Source: JBLIAZ01 sp047632015 (lineage in GTDB: Bacteria > Bacteroidota > Bacteroidia > Flavobacteriales_C > GCA-002722245). From it: a DNA stretch of 14,673 nucleotides. The stretch's first letter is position 1. Each line of letters begins with the position of its first letter. This document shows positions 1-8,503 of this stretch, in pieces. Position numbers and translations under genes: made by a program. Where the stretch lies: positions 1 through 14,673 of the forward strand of contig JBLIBC010000037.1 of NCBI GenBank assembly GCA_047632015.1. Direction: 5' to 3'. A model generated the notes under the pieces. That model saw nothing but the letters and a program-made list of their open reading frames with translations, was not told where the DNA came from and made no database searches.

Positions 1-132
1 ACATTATATGGGATTTCGCAAAGGTTTGCAGTAACCATGAAATCAATAAGAAAAAGAAATAGAATGGGTAAGGATGATACCATTCAACCTGGACAAAAAT
101 TGAAATTGAGAGGTCGGAAGGTGAAGTTGTAA
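1..132 (+). CDS. LysM-domain protein, C-terminal fragment (5' end outside window)
   Basis: An open frame runs from the first base to a TAA at 130-132 and encodes about 43 residues. They read as the end of a LysM repeat: TLYGISQRF near the start matches the usual 'T-x-Y-x-I-S-x-R-F' opening, and IQPGQKLKL near the end matches the usual 'I-x-x-G-x-x-L-x-[IL]' closing. LysM modules bind the N-acetylglucosamine of peptidoglycan. In Bacteroidota a C-terminal LysM often sits on a glucosaminidase or peptidase, but the catalytic part, if any, is outside the window. The basic tail (RGRKVKL) is visible. The OmpA-domain gene starts 33 nt downstream on the same strand, so the two may share a transcript and both act at the cell wall. 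Confidence 0.72.
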   Translation, partial: TLYGISQRFAVTMKSIRKRNRMGKDDTIQPGQKLKLRGRKVKL

Positions 133-165
133 CCAAAGAGCTTCTAAACCGTTACAAAGTAAAAC

Positions 166-1047
166 ATGAAATTAAAATTCGTACTAGGAGTCTTGATCTT
201 TGTTTCAAACTTGACAATCGCACAGTTAACATGTGATAAGGCTGTGTTTATAAAAGATTCAGTCAAAGTAATAAATGTCGCTAAACCAAACTTATGGTTA
301 AAGTTTAAAGCCAAAGGAGCTGTTTTAAACTTAACCATAGTATCTGCAAGTACAGGAAATCAATTGCAGTATACGATGTACCCTTTATCGGATTGTAACA
401 GGATTGATAGTGGGTTAGTGAAACCCACAAGACATGTTGGAACTGGTTTGTCCGTTCTTACTGATGAGTTATGGCAAGTCACTGTGGATAAAGGAATATG
501 CGTATGTGATAACTGTTTATCAAAAGTAAAATTGAGTCCTAACAGGAACCTTGTTGTTGAACAAGAAAAAATGTATCTATTGAAAATCCATGCGAATGGT
601 CAAACAGTAAAAATTACGTCAAAATGGTTTGGAATTGACAATAAAAAAAAGGTTTTTGATTTGAATTCGCCTAGTGAAACCCTTGAAATAGGCATGACCT
701 TTCAGTTGAAAATGGTTCAGTTTGTGGCATCTAGAACTGATTATTTAAACAAAGAAACCCCTCAGGAATTAGATTCATTGTATCAGTTTTTGTCTACCAA
801 TGAAAGTGTGAACATCTTAATTGAAGGTCATGTGAATGGTCCAACAAAATACAAGCAAGAGCATTTTATGCAGTTGTCAAGTGATCGAGCAAAAAAAATA
901 AAAGATTATTTAATCAACCGTGGAATTAATAAATCTAGAGTTAATTCAATAGGGAAAAGCAATACAGCGATGAGATATCCTAGTCCTAAAACAGAGTGGG
1001 AAGCTCAGCAAAATCGGCGGGTTGAGGTGAAAATTGTTTCCTTGTAA
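166..1047 (+). CDS. Secreted OmpA-domain (peptidoglycan-associating) protein
   Basis: The 293-residue product starts at an ATG with a clear signal peptide (about residues 1-20, ending in TIAQ). No lipobox cysteine follows, so it is probably periplasmic or outer-membrane associated, not a lipoprotein. Residues about 21-165 form a beta-rich region with several cysteines (23, 77, 112, 114, 117) that I do not assign to a family. Residues about 174-291 are an OmpA C-terminal domain: LIEGHVNG at 218-225, LSSDRAKKIKDYLI at 237-250 and NRRVEV at 283-288. OmpA domains of this type bind peptidoglycan non-covalently. The loop reads GHVNG instead of the classic GHTDxxG, a variant I recall from other Bacteroidota OmpA proteins. 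The gene follows the LysM fragment closely and meets the fumarase gene tail to tail with 7 nt between stops. Confidence 0.85.
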   Translation: MKLKFVLGVLIFVSNLTIAQLTCDKAVFIKDSVKVINVAKPNLWLKFKAKGAVLNLTIVSASTGNQLQYTMYPLSDCNRIDSGLVKPTRHVGTGLSVLTDELWQVTVDKGICVCDNCLSKVKLSPNRNLVVEQEKMYLLKIHANGQTVKITSKWFGIDNKKKVFDLNSPSETLEIGMTFQLKMVQFVASRTDYLNKETPQELDSLYQFLSTNESVNILIEGHVNGPTKYKQEHFMQLSSDRAKKIKDYLINRGINKSRVNSIGKSNTAMRYPSPKTEWEAQQNRRVEVKIVSL

Positions 1048-1054
1048 TTGAACG

Positions 1055-2659
1055 TTATAGACCCGCGAAGAAGTCATTTCCTTTATCATCACAAATGATA
1101 AAGGCTGGGAAATTTTCCACTTCAATTTTACGTACAGCCTCCATTCCTAGCTCAGCAAAATCAATTACTTCAACTGATTTGATATTTTGTTTGGCTAAGA
1201 TTGCAGCCGGCCCCCCAATTGAACCTAAGTAAAATCCACCGTGTTTTTTACATGCATCAGTTACTTCCTGTGAACGGTTACCTTTAGCTAACATGACTAA
1301 GGAGCCACCATGTTCTTGAAAAGAATCAACATATGAATCCATTCGTCCAGCGGTAGTAGGTCCAAATGATCCTGACGGTAATCCTTCTGGTTTTTTAGCC
1401 GGTCCAGCGTAATACACAGGATGATTCTTAAAATAATCAGGCATTGGTTTTCCAGCGTCAAGTAATTTTTTTATTTCAGCATGAGCTGAGTCTCTCGCAA
1501 CAATTAAAGTTCCGCTTAAATTTAACCTGGTTTTAATCGGAAATTGAGACAGTATTTTTTGAACCAATTCTATAGGCTGATTCAAATCAATTTCAACAGC
1601 CTTATCCAACTGAGGAGGAGTGTCAGGAAGTAACCTACCAGGGTTCATTTCCATTTGCTCTAAAAACACTCCTTCTTTGGTTATTTTTGCTTTTATGTTT
1701 CTGTCCGCTGAGCATGAAACTCCAATTCCAACTGGACAAGACGCAGCATGTCTTGGTAACCTGATTACCTTAACATCATGAGTAAAGTACTTTCCTCCAA
1801 ACTGAGCCCCAATTTCAGATTCTTGACAAATTTTTTGGATCTTTTCTTCCCATTCTACATCTCTGAATGCTTGACCTCCCATGTTGCCCTCAGTTGGTAA
1901 TTCGTCATAGTACCCTGCAGATGCTAATTTTACAGACTTTAAATTCGCCTCTGCCGAAGTTCCACCCACTACAAACGCTAAATGATATGGAGGGCAAGCA
2001 GCCGTTCCTAAATCCCTGATTTTTGCAGTTATGAACTTTGTTAAAGCGTCCTCAGTAAGTAGCGCTTTTGTTTGTTGGTATAGGTATGTTTTATTTGCAG
2101 AACCACCACCTTTTGCCAAAAAAAGGAATTTGTATTCATCACCTTTTTCAGCATAAATGTCAATTTGAGCAGGTAGGTTAGTGCCCGTGTTTTTTTCCTC
2201 AAACATGCTCATTGGCACAATTTGAGAGTAACGTAAATTCCTGTTTTTGAAAGTGTTGTAAATTCCTTGTGATAAAGCTTCAGCGTCGTCGATTCCAGTG
2301 TATACATCCTCACCTTTCTTTGCCATAACGATTGCTGTACCAGTGTCTTGGCATGAAGGTAATACGCCTTCCGCAGCAGTTTGAGCATTTTCCAGTAAGG
2401 TATACGCTACAAATCTATCGTTGTCTGTGGATTCTGGATCGTCTAGTATTTTCGCTACTTTTTCAAGGTGAGCAGCTCTTAAATAAAATGATACATCAGC
2501 CATCGCTTGTTCTGCAACAAGCTCAATTGCTTTAGGATTAATTTTTAATATTTCTCTTCCATCAATTTCAACAGTAGAAACATGTTCGGAAGATATTTTT
2601 TTATACTCAGTATTGTCCCCTTGAAGAGGAAATGCTTTTTGGTAATTGAATGTAGACAT
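1055..2659 (-). CDS. fumA: Class I (iron-sulfur) fumarate hydratase
   Basis: This protein interconverts fumarate and L-malate in the TCA cycle in the cytoplasm, using a [4Fe-4S] cluster. It has 534 residues from the ATG at 2659, close to the 548 of E. coli FumA. The three expected cluster cysteines are visible: C103 in VLPSCQDTGTA, C222 in TAACPPYHLAF and C316 in GVSCSAD, about two residues before the E. coli positions. KGGGSANKT in the N-terminal half and GPTTAGRMDSY in the C-terminal half are typical of the family. A TTG 18 nt further upstream would add six residues, but it overlaps ispF, so the ATG is preferred. ispF ends 4 nt upstream on the same strand, which implies cotranscription with porV and ispF. 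A 10-bp perfect inverted repeat lies in its last codons (1080-1104). Confidence 0.93.
   Translation of the reverse strand: MSTFNYQKAFPLQGDNTEYKKISSEHVSTVEIDGREILKINPKAIELVAEQAMADVSFYLRAAHLEKVAKILDDPESTDNDRFVAYTLLENAQTAAEGVLPSCQDTGTAIVMAKKGEDVYTGIDDAEALSQGIYNTFKNRNLRYSQIVPMSMFEEKNTGTNLPAQIDIYAEKGDEYKFLFLAKGGGSANKTYLYQQTKALLTEDALTKFITAKIRDLGTAACPPYHLAFVVGGTSAEANLKSVKLASAGYYDELPTEGNMGGQAFRDVEWEEKIQKICQESEIGAQFGGKYFTHDVKVIRLPRHAASCPVGIGVSCSADRNIKAKITKEGVFLEQMEMNPGRLLPDTPPQLDKAVEIDLNQPIELVQKILSQFPIKTRLNLSGTLIVARDSAHAEIKKLLDAGKPMPDYFKNHPVYYAGPAKKPEGLPSGSFGPTTAGRMDSYVDSFQEHGGSLVMLAKGNRSQEVTDACKKHGGFYLGSIGGPAAILAKQNIKSVEVIDFAELGMEAVRKIEVENFPAFIICDDKGNDFFAGL
1080..1104. repeat. 10-bp perfect inverted repeat inside the 3' end of the fumarase gene
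   Basis: CCTTTATCAT at 1080-1089 and ATGATAAAGG at 1095-1104 are exact reverse complements around a 5-nt loop (CACAA). The repeat begins 33 nt past the OmpA-protein stop codon and lies within the C-terminal coding region of the fumarase gene on the other strand. It could fold in the RNA of either strand. No run of T follows on either side, so it is not a standard intrinsic terminator, although it might mark or protect the 3' end of the OmpA-protein transcript. The complementarity is certain; the function is not. Confidence 0.6.
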
Positions 2660-2663
2660 GGTG

Positions 2664-3143
2664 TTATTTTGTTTCAATTAGAGCGACAGCATGTGAATTT
2701 ACGCCATCCTCTGTTCCAACATATCCCAGTTTTTCGGTGGTCGTTGCTTTAATTGATAATTGATTTTCAGAAATCCCCATCACTTTACTTAAGGTACTCA
2801 CCATTGCAGGAATGTGTGGATTTATTTTAGGTTTTTGAAGGCTTATAGTGCTGTCAATGTTACCTATTTTATAACCTTCTTTTTCCAATAGTGCAATCAC
2901 ATCTTTTAAAAGAATTTTACTATCAATACCTTTGTAATTGGCTGACGTATCTGGAAAATGAAACCCTATGTCTCGTAAATTAGCGGCTCCTAATAATGCA
3001 TCGCAAATGGCATGAATTAGTACATCTGCATCTGAATGTCCCACGGCCCCTTTGTAATGTTCTACTTTAATACCACCTAGCCAAAAGTCTTTTCCTTCAA
3101 CCAATTGATGAACATCAAAACCGAATCCAACCCTTATTGACAT
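2664..3143 (-). CDS. ispF: 2-C-methyl-D-erythritol 2,4-cyclodiphosphate synthase
   Basis: IspF catalyses the fifth step of the non-mevalonate (MEP) isoprenoid pathway, cyclising CDP-ME 2-phosphate to ME-cPP with release of CMP. It works as a cytoplasmic homotrimer with zinc and another divalent metal. The protein has 159 residues from the ATG at 3143, the usual family length. The zinc ligands D10 and H12 (FGFDVHQL) and H44 (DVLIH) are present, each two residues after the E. coli positions. DIGFHFPDT (58-66) and the ATTTEKLG signature (133-140) are also clear. An upstream alternative start would overlap porV and adds residues that do not fit the family. The porV stop codon is separated from this ATG by one base, so translation is probably coupled. 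Confidence 0.96.
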   Translation of the reverse strand: MSIRVGFGFDVHQLVEGKDFWLGGIKVEHYKGAVGHSDADVLIHAICDALLGAANLRDIGFHFPDTSANYKGIDSKILLKDVIALLEKEGYKIGNIDSTISLQKPKINPHIPAMVSTLSKVMGISENQLSIKATTTEKLGYVGTEDGVNSHAVALIETK

Positions 3144-3144
3144 G

Positions 3145-4374
3145 TTAATTTTTTTTACCTGCTTTCTTTTCCTTTGCCGAAACAAGATCAAATGCAAGAG
3201 TGAATCTTAAAGTGTTTTCCAAAGGGTTTCGTTGATCAACAGGAACTAAATAGGAAAAATCCAAGTTAAAAATTTGGTATTTAATTCCAATCCCCATTGT
3301 TAAATATTGCCTATTTCCTTTGTTTGGATTTTCGTAAAAGTATCCCAGCCTCAAGGCAAACTGCTGATCATACCAATATTCAAAACCAACGCTCCAATTA
3401 ATTTCTTGAAACTCTTCGCTAAACCCTCCTGGAGAATCGTAAAAGGACTGAATCATTCCAGTTCCAACTGCTACATCTGGATTTTTTCCTTTATCAATTT
3501 CAGGATCACCATTAGCATCAAATATTAAGTTGCCGGCAGTGTCTTTTAGAAATACGGGAGGAGTAGGCACTAATAACTTATTAATGTCAACGTATATACC
3601 TAACTCATTGAATTCATCAAAATTTAGTTTTAATCCATTACCTAATTTTAAATTGATAGGAATAAAATCAAGTTCTGCTGATTCACTATACGAAACCCTG
3701 TTTCCAATGTTTTGTATGTTGAATCCAAACGTGTACTGTGCGTCATAATCACCTAATGTGAGATCACTTTGATAATAACCATTGATATCAGCTGCAATTG
3801 CTCTAGCCGGTTTTGATTCCACACTACCAACAGACACGCCTCCAGTTAAATTACTGTTTACATACCTTAAGTTAAATCCACCTGAAAACTTCTCTGACAA
3901 CTTATGAGCATAACCCATATCAAACGCAAATTCTTTAGGCTCAACTGTTTGTATGGCATTTCCAGATTCGTCAGTGAAATTGATTTCACCTAATGAAAAA
4001 TACCTCATCCCAGCTGTCAATGCACCTTTTTCACTTACTTTTTTATAACCACTCAAGTAAACTAAGTTAATGTCAGGAACGATGCTCCTTAACCATGGTA
4101 CATATGAAAACGCTAAACCTATATCTTTCTCTGCAAATGCGGCTTTGGAATTGTTCCAATAACTGCTAATAGGATCTGGAGTAGTGGCAACTCCTACATC
4201 ACCCATTGCTCCTGAACGAGAATCAGGTGTGATTAATAAAAAAGGAACTGCTGTTGTTATAGTGTTTAAACCAATTCTTTCCAGTTGATCATCAGCATCT
4301 TGCGCCTGTGACGATTGAGTAACCAAAACAACTGTAAGTGCTGTTAAAATGTATTTTTGAATTGTAATTTTCAT
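3145..4374 (-). CDS. porV: Type IX secretion outer-membrane protein PorV (LptO)
   Basis: PorV is a FadL-like outer-membrane beta-barrel of the T9SS. It carries cargo from the translocon to the attachment complex, where it works with PorU. The product has 409 residues from the ATG at 4374, with a signal peptide of about 25 residues (ending in SSQAQ). The N-terminal ITPDSRSGAMGD (about 48-59) followed by GVATTPD is a characteristic PorV signature. The remainder alternates like a beta-barrel, with many Tyr, Phe and Gly residues. An in-frame start 51 nt upstream exists but would overlap the predicted promoter -7 box and precede the signal peptide, so it is rejected. porU lies 82 nt upstream, a neighbour arrangement known from other Bacteroidota. 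ispF follows after one base. Confidence 0.92.
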   Translation of the reverse strand: MKITIQKYILTALTVVLVTQSSQAQDADDQLERIGLNTITTAVPFLLITPDSRSGAMGDVGVATTPDPISSYWNNSKAAFAEKDIGLAFSYVPWLRSIVPDINLVYLSGYKKVSEKGALTAGMRYFSLGEINFTDESGNAIQTVEPKEFAFDMGYAHKLSEKFSGGFNLRYVNSNLTGGVSVGSVESKPARAIAADINGYYQSDLTLGDYDAQYTFGFNIQNIGNRVSYSESAELDFIPINLKLGNGLKLNFDEFNELGIYVDINKLLVPTPPVFLKDTAGNLIFDANGDPEIDKGKNPDVAVGTGMIQSFYDSPGGFSEEFQEINWSVGFEYWYDQQFALRLGYFYENPNKGNRQYLTMGIGIKYQIFNLDFSYLVPVDQRNPLENTLRFTLAFDLVSAKEKKAGKKN

Positions 4375-4393
4375 TCCTGCTATAAATGGTGGG

Positions 4394-4424
4394 CAAATAT
4401 AATTAATGTGTAGTATTAACTGCA
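4394..4424 (-). promoter_or_regulatory. Predicted Bacteroidota-type promoter of porV
   Basis: On the minus strand TATATTTG (4401-4394) is an exact match to the Bacteroidota -7 consensus TAnnTTTG, 19 bases before the porV ATG. A matching -33 TTTG is not present: the bases at the right distance (4424-4421) read TGCA. Transcription would start near 4388-4386 and leave a short leader of about 12-14 nt. This would let porV-ispF-fumarase be expressed independently of porU. The -7 match is direct; its use is inference. Confidence 0.5.
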
Positions 4425-4449
4425 TAGTTTGACAAAATATTGCAGTTAA
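4416..4449. repeat. 9-bp perfect inverted repeat between porU and porV
   Basis: TTAACTGCA at 4416-4424 and TGCAGTTAA at 4441-4449 are exact reverse complements separated by 16 bases. The repeat begins 7 bases past the porU stop codon. Its porV-proximal arm covers the position of the -33 box of the predicted porV promoter. No T-run follows in the direction of porU transcription, which argues against an ordinary intrinsic terminator. A dimeric regulator site or an RNA stem that sets the porU 3' end are both possible. Confidence 0.65.
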
Positions 4450-4456
4450 GAAGCAC

Positions 4457-7400
4457 TTAATTTAGGATAACAAGCTTTTCAATTTTATCGGCAGACAGTC
4501 CGTCACTCGTTAAGGCTTTTAACTTGTATAAATAAACACCTTTTCCTAACACATCACCATAATCATCTCGACCGTCCCAGTTGATTGCATTACCTTTTAG
4601 GTTACCATTGCCTGATATTGTTTGAGTAAGTGTTTTTACCAATTTCCCCGACACTGTAAACACTTGAATTCGTACTTGTATGCTACTGCAAGCATGATTG
4701 TGCTCAAAGTAGAAATCAGTATTTGTACTAAATGGATTAGGGTAGTTAAGCACATGTTTCAAAGCAAGCTCAGCTGAATTTGACACAATAAAATCCATTG
4801 TTTGGCTTGCTGAATTATTGTGAATGTCCCACGCTTTAACTGTAATATTATGAGGTCCTTCCGTCAATTCACTCAACGGGTACGTGACTGTTCCTCCAGT
4901 ATAGTCATCAATTTTAGCTTCGTAATATTCATTCATTACAATCTGATTACTGGAGTTGTTGTCGATTATGGCAGTAATATCATGACCAATGCCTGCTCCC
5001 GCTGTGTTAATACCACTGACATCATTGATGTTAGCAATAAGCACGGGACTTTCGTTAGTTAATCCACCATTCACAAAATTGGAATCATTCATGAACAATT
5101 CTATGGTTGGGCTGCTGTTGTCTTCAGCATAATTGCTCGAAGTACCACCAATTCTAAATCCAGTTGAAAAACCTGATCCTTCGAGTTCTGTATTTGCTAA
5201 ATAATAAGAAATTTTTCCTTCACCATAAGAATAACTAATGTCCTTAGGAACAATGAATTCATATTCAAATTTACCTTCACTTATTGTTGCTTTCCCTTTA
5301 AATAATATGTTGTTTTGAATTAGAAAAGAATCAACTCTTCCTTTGTTATTGTTATCCAACGTAAAAGTTTTTTTAGGTACGTCATACACAGTGGGATATA
5401 TAACTCCGTTAAAGTCACTGGCAAAAGTACCATCTTCGTTTTGTACTTCACCTTTTACTTTAATTTTTGACAAAGCTTTCAAAGTGTCGGTAGTAGCGCC
5501 AAGTTCATCAAGTATTATGGTAGTTTTCGCATTGTATTGGGGAATAGCAAGTTTAATAGCAGGATCGCCAAGCAGTACAAATTTTCTTTTGTTGTAACTG
5601 CTTCCCATTGGACTTTCATTTTTCGTACTAACTAGACCATCTCCAATAGTATTGCCTAATTTCTTAGGAAGTGCGTTGTTAAAAAAGTTAATGGCAAATC
5701 CAATGTTATTTGAAATCCCACCAAAGACTAAGCGAACCGTAGTGACTAAAGCAATTGCACCGCCGTCTGGATTTAAAAAAACATGTTCACCTGCTGCTAT
5801 TCTACTTGGGTCGTCAAAACGACTAAATTCACATGTTGCTGTTAAGAATAAGGGAAGTCTATCAGAGTGATTCCAAGATAAAACATCGTCAATTTCAAGC
5901 ACCCTTTCATCAGCCCATCCTGCCTCTCCACCATGACCAATATAACTTACAATTAAAACACCCCTATCCATTCTAGTGTTTATTTCACGTGTTACATCTG
6001 GATAAGTCCCCCCCGAAGCTGACGGGATTTTCTCAAAACTATCCATGTACACTTTCTTTTGGTTAAAACTGCTGTCAATCAAATTTATTTGATCAAAAAT
6101 TAATTCCGCTTGAAGTAAATGATCACTGGACCAGCCGTCTGATTCACTCCCGTCATCAGCTACAAACATGATGTTGTTTTTCCATGACCCAAACGTATTT
6201 TTAATTGAAGGAGTTGTGGTGCAACTTTCCTTGGTGTTTTGTCCAGCACTAGCCACGTAATTCTTAACCTTTTCGATGAAGTCTTTAAGTTCAGTCGTAT
6301 TTTTTACAGGTGCTCTTCCTATTCCAATGTCAAGGGTAGCGAGGTTATTGAGTATTGAAACTGAATCATCAAGGATGCCGTAATAGTCATCCGAAGTAAA
6401 AGAGGTAAGTGGGTGAAATGACTCATCACTTTGATAACTTGGAACGAAATTCGTGTTTCCAGACACCCTGTACTTGTAGTCATAAGACCCGTCACCAACA
6501 AGCATCAAATATTTTGGTTTGGAACTAGAGTTGTTGTACAAGTACCTCATGTAATTTCGAATAGCGGTTACATCTTGTGCGCCACTTGAAAACTCATTGT
6601 AAATTTGGTCAGTAGTTATAACAGCTCCCGATAAGTTATCTTGAGCTTGATGGAAATCTACTAGCTCTTGTGATAAAGCAACAAACTCTGGAGGGCATAT
6701 CAAAATGTAGGCTTTATTAACGTGTGCTGTAATGTTTTGATTTGCTATTTTACCATGATATCCTGGAGTAAAATAAGACGCTCCATCAAATGCTACATAT
6801 TCTTTTAAAGTTTCGGTAGTCACTGTAAACGAGGCAGATCCTGCACTAAATGCATGTGATTGGTTTTGCACATTTAATGGGTCTGAAACATCCCAAATAG
6901 TCAAGTCTGAACCACTACTCATATTAAATCTGCTGACATTTCCCGCTTGCACTGTACTGTAGTTTCTAAAGTCAAGTTGTCCACTACTAAAACTCAAACT
7001 GCTCGAACCATTAATGGTGATAAAATCCAGCCATGCTACAGAGGACGCTTGTGGCTTACTATAAACACTGGTTACATCCAGTGATGACGAGCCCACATCC
7101 ATTGTACCAAATACTGATACTTTCTGAGCGTAAAGGTTGGTGTAATGTGAAGACACCGCACTGATGTTGTTTTTTGATTGAAAGTTGCTGCCGTTCACAG
7201 TAATTCCCAAATTATTTCCGCTGGTGACAAATGACCGTACCGCATACTCCGCTTTAATTTTTACGGCTGTTGAGGTTATTAAGCCTGGGAATGAAAAATT
7301 GTGCTTATATGAAGTCGTTAAATCAAAATATTCACCAACCCACTTTTTTCCTGTTTTTAATAAATTGGTATAATCAGCTTCGTAAAAGTCTCTTGAATCG

Positions 7401-8338
7401 TAAGTGCCCACGTTATAGTTAATAGAGGCGGATGATTCACCTTTTGAATCAATTCGTTTTCCGGCACCTAAGTCAATATTTAAAAAGTAATAAGCAGTGT
7501 CACTGTAAAGGTGTTTACGATGTTGGTGGAAACTTAAAGCTGTATCGTAGTCCCATACATGCGGTCCTACGCCGTAAAATAAAACGTAATCACTGTTGTT
7601 AAATACCCCATCATCCTGTCCGTAAACAAAAATATTAGCTTCGTCCAAAGTTTCAGCAATATTAGTTTTGTTGCTCTCAGGAAGCATTCCTGTACCATTA
7701 CCATAAATTCGAATATTTTTAGGGTTAAAGGATTTAGTGTCAATTCCGATAGCAGTAAAAAAATCTTTGTTGATTTTGTGAATACCAGTCTTAGTTACTG
7801 AAATTTTATACCACGTACCAGATTGTAAAGCAGATGTGCCAGGACTTGCTCCAGTTCGTCTATTTTGTCTTTTTGTCGAAAACTCAGGATTTATGACATA
7901 TTCAAATGAGATAACTTTACTGATTCTCCCATTTTTATTTATTAATGCATTTCCAAATATTTGAACAAGTGATTTTGGTCCAACATACTTAATAACGGGT
8001 CTAAAAGTAAGTGTCGACGGAACTTGCTCCTTCTTAATTAGTTTCAATTCACTTTCAGTTAATTCTTTTGTCACCACATTAGAGCTTTCAACTTGAACAC
8101 TTTTTACTTTTCCTGAAAAATAATCAGAACAGTAAAAATCCGGAACAGAATTATTTACATCGTTGTAAAATGCTTTTTTGAAATATAATTTTTTAACAGA
8201 TTTTAAATCGGGTAAAATTTCGACTGTGGGATTAGTCCATTCCAGAATTACAGCTGTTTGAGCAGTAGTCTTACTTATTAAACTACTCATTAGTAAAGCA
8301 GTAAGAGTAATAGAAAGAATTTTTTGTTTACATTTCAT
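4457..8338 (-). CDS. porU: Type IX secretion C-terminal signal peptidase / sortase PorU
   Basis: PorU removes the C-terminal sorting domain of T9SS cargo at the outer membrane and joins the cargo to lipopolysaccharide. It is a gingipain-type (peptidase family C25) cysteine protease. The product has 1293 residues, somewhat longer than the P. gingivalis protein as I recall it. It has a signal peptide (1-27, ending TTAQ), a long beta-rich N-terminal region and a C25 domain at about 540-930. The likely catalytic His802 is in SYIGHGGEAGW and Cys836 in LTATCEF, 34 residues apart as expected for the family; LLGDPAIKL near 925 closes the domain. Beta-sandwich regions follow, then a C-terminal sorting-like domain starting NYPNPF (1198-1203) and ending in DKIEKLVILN, a domain PorU is known to have. 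porV follows. The promoter is not evident in the 165 bp upstream. Confidence 0.93.
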   Translation of the reverse strand: MKCKQKILSITLTALLMSSLISKTTAQTAVILEWTNPTVEILPDLKSVKKLYFKKAFYNDVNNSVPDFYCSDYFSGKVKSVQVESSNVVTKELTESELKLIKKEQVPSTLTFRPVIKYVGPKSLVQIFGNALINKNGRISKVISFEYVINPEFSTKRQNRRTGASPGTSALQSGTWYKISVTKTGIHKINKDFFTAIGIDTKSFNPKNIRIYGNGTGMLPESNKTNIAETLDEANIFVYGQDDGVFNNSDYVLFYGVGPHVWDYDTALSFHQHRKHLYSDTAYYFLNIDLGAGKRIDSKGESSASINYNVGTYDSRDFYEADYTNLLKTGKKWVGEYFDLTTSYKHNFSFPGLITSTAVKIKAEYAVRSFVTSGNNLGITVNGSNFQSKNNISAVSSHYTNLYAQKVSVFGTMDVGSSSLDVTSVYSKPQASSVAWLDFITINGSSSLSFSSGQLDFRNYSTVQAGNVSRFNMSSGSDLTIWDVSDPLNVQNQSHAFSAGSASFTVTTETLKEYVAFDGASYFTPGYHGKIANQNITAHVNKAYILICPPEFVALSQELVDFHQAQDNLSGAVITTDQIYNEFSSGAQDVTAIRNYMRYLYNNSSSKPKYLMLVGDGSYDYKYRVSGNTNFVPSYQSDESFHPLTSFTSDDYYGILDDSVSILNNLATLDIGIGRAPVKNTTELKDFIEKVKNYVASAGQNTKESCTTTPSIKNTFGSWKNNIMFVADDGSESDGWSSDHLLQAELIFDQINLIDSSFNQKKVYMDSFEKIPSASGGTYPDVTREINTRMDRGVLIVSYIGHGGEAGWADERVLEIDDVLSWNHSDRLPLFLTATCEFSRFDDPSRIAAGEHVFLNPDGGAIALVTTVRLVFGGISNNIGFAINFFNNALPKKLGNTIGDGLVSTKNESPMGSSYNKRKFVLLGDPAIKLAIPQYNAKTTIILDELGATTDTLKALSKIKVKGEVQNEDGTFASDFNGVIYPTVYDVPKKTFTLDNNNKGRVDSFLIQNNILFKGKATISEGKFEYEFIVPKDISYSYGEGKISYYLANTELEGSGFSTGFRIGGTSSNYAEDNSSPTIELFMNDSNFVNGGLTNESPVLIANINDVSGINTAGAGIGHDITAIIDNNSSNQIVMNEYYEAKIDDYTGGTVTYPLSELTEGPHNITVKAWDIHNNSASQTMDFIVSNSAELALKHVLNYPNPFSTNTDFYFEHNHACSSIQVRIQVFTVSGKLVKTLTQTISGNGNLKGNAINWDGRDDYGDVLGKGVYLYKLKALTSDGLSADKIEKLVILN

Positions 8339-8503
8339 GGGTGAACATGCTCATGGGTGCGTCCAAAACGGAATTTGCACTAAGGTATTGCATTACTGTG
8401 GACGAATTTATAGGTAATGTTAAAAAAAACATATCCTTTTTGAATTTTTTACGTACGATATAAATAGTAAGTATTGTCAAGCCATTATAAAAAGTCATAT
8501 AAC

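Noticed and set aside
2660..2677. TTG start six codons upstream for fumarase
   Set aside because: It overlaps the end of ispF and the ATG at 2659 fits both spacing and family N-terminus.
8391..8503. Promoter of the receiver gene
   Set aside because: No TAnnTTTG box at a sensible distance from the ATG; only partial matches, so none is called.
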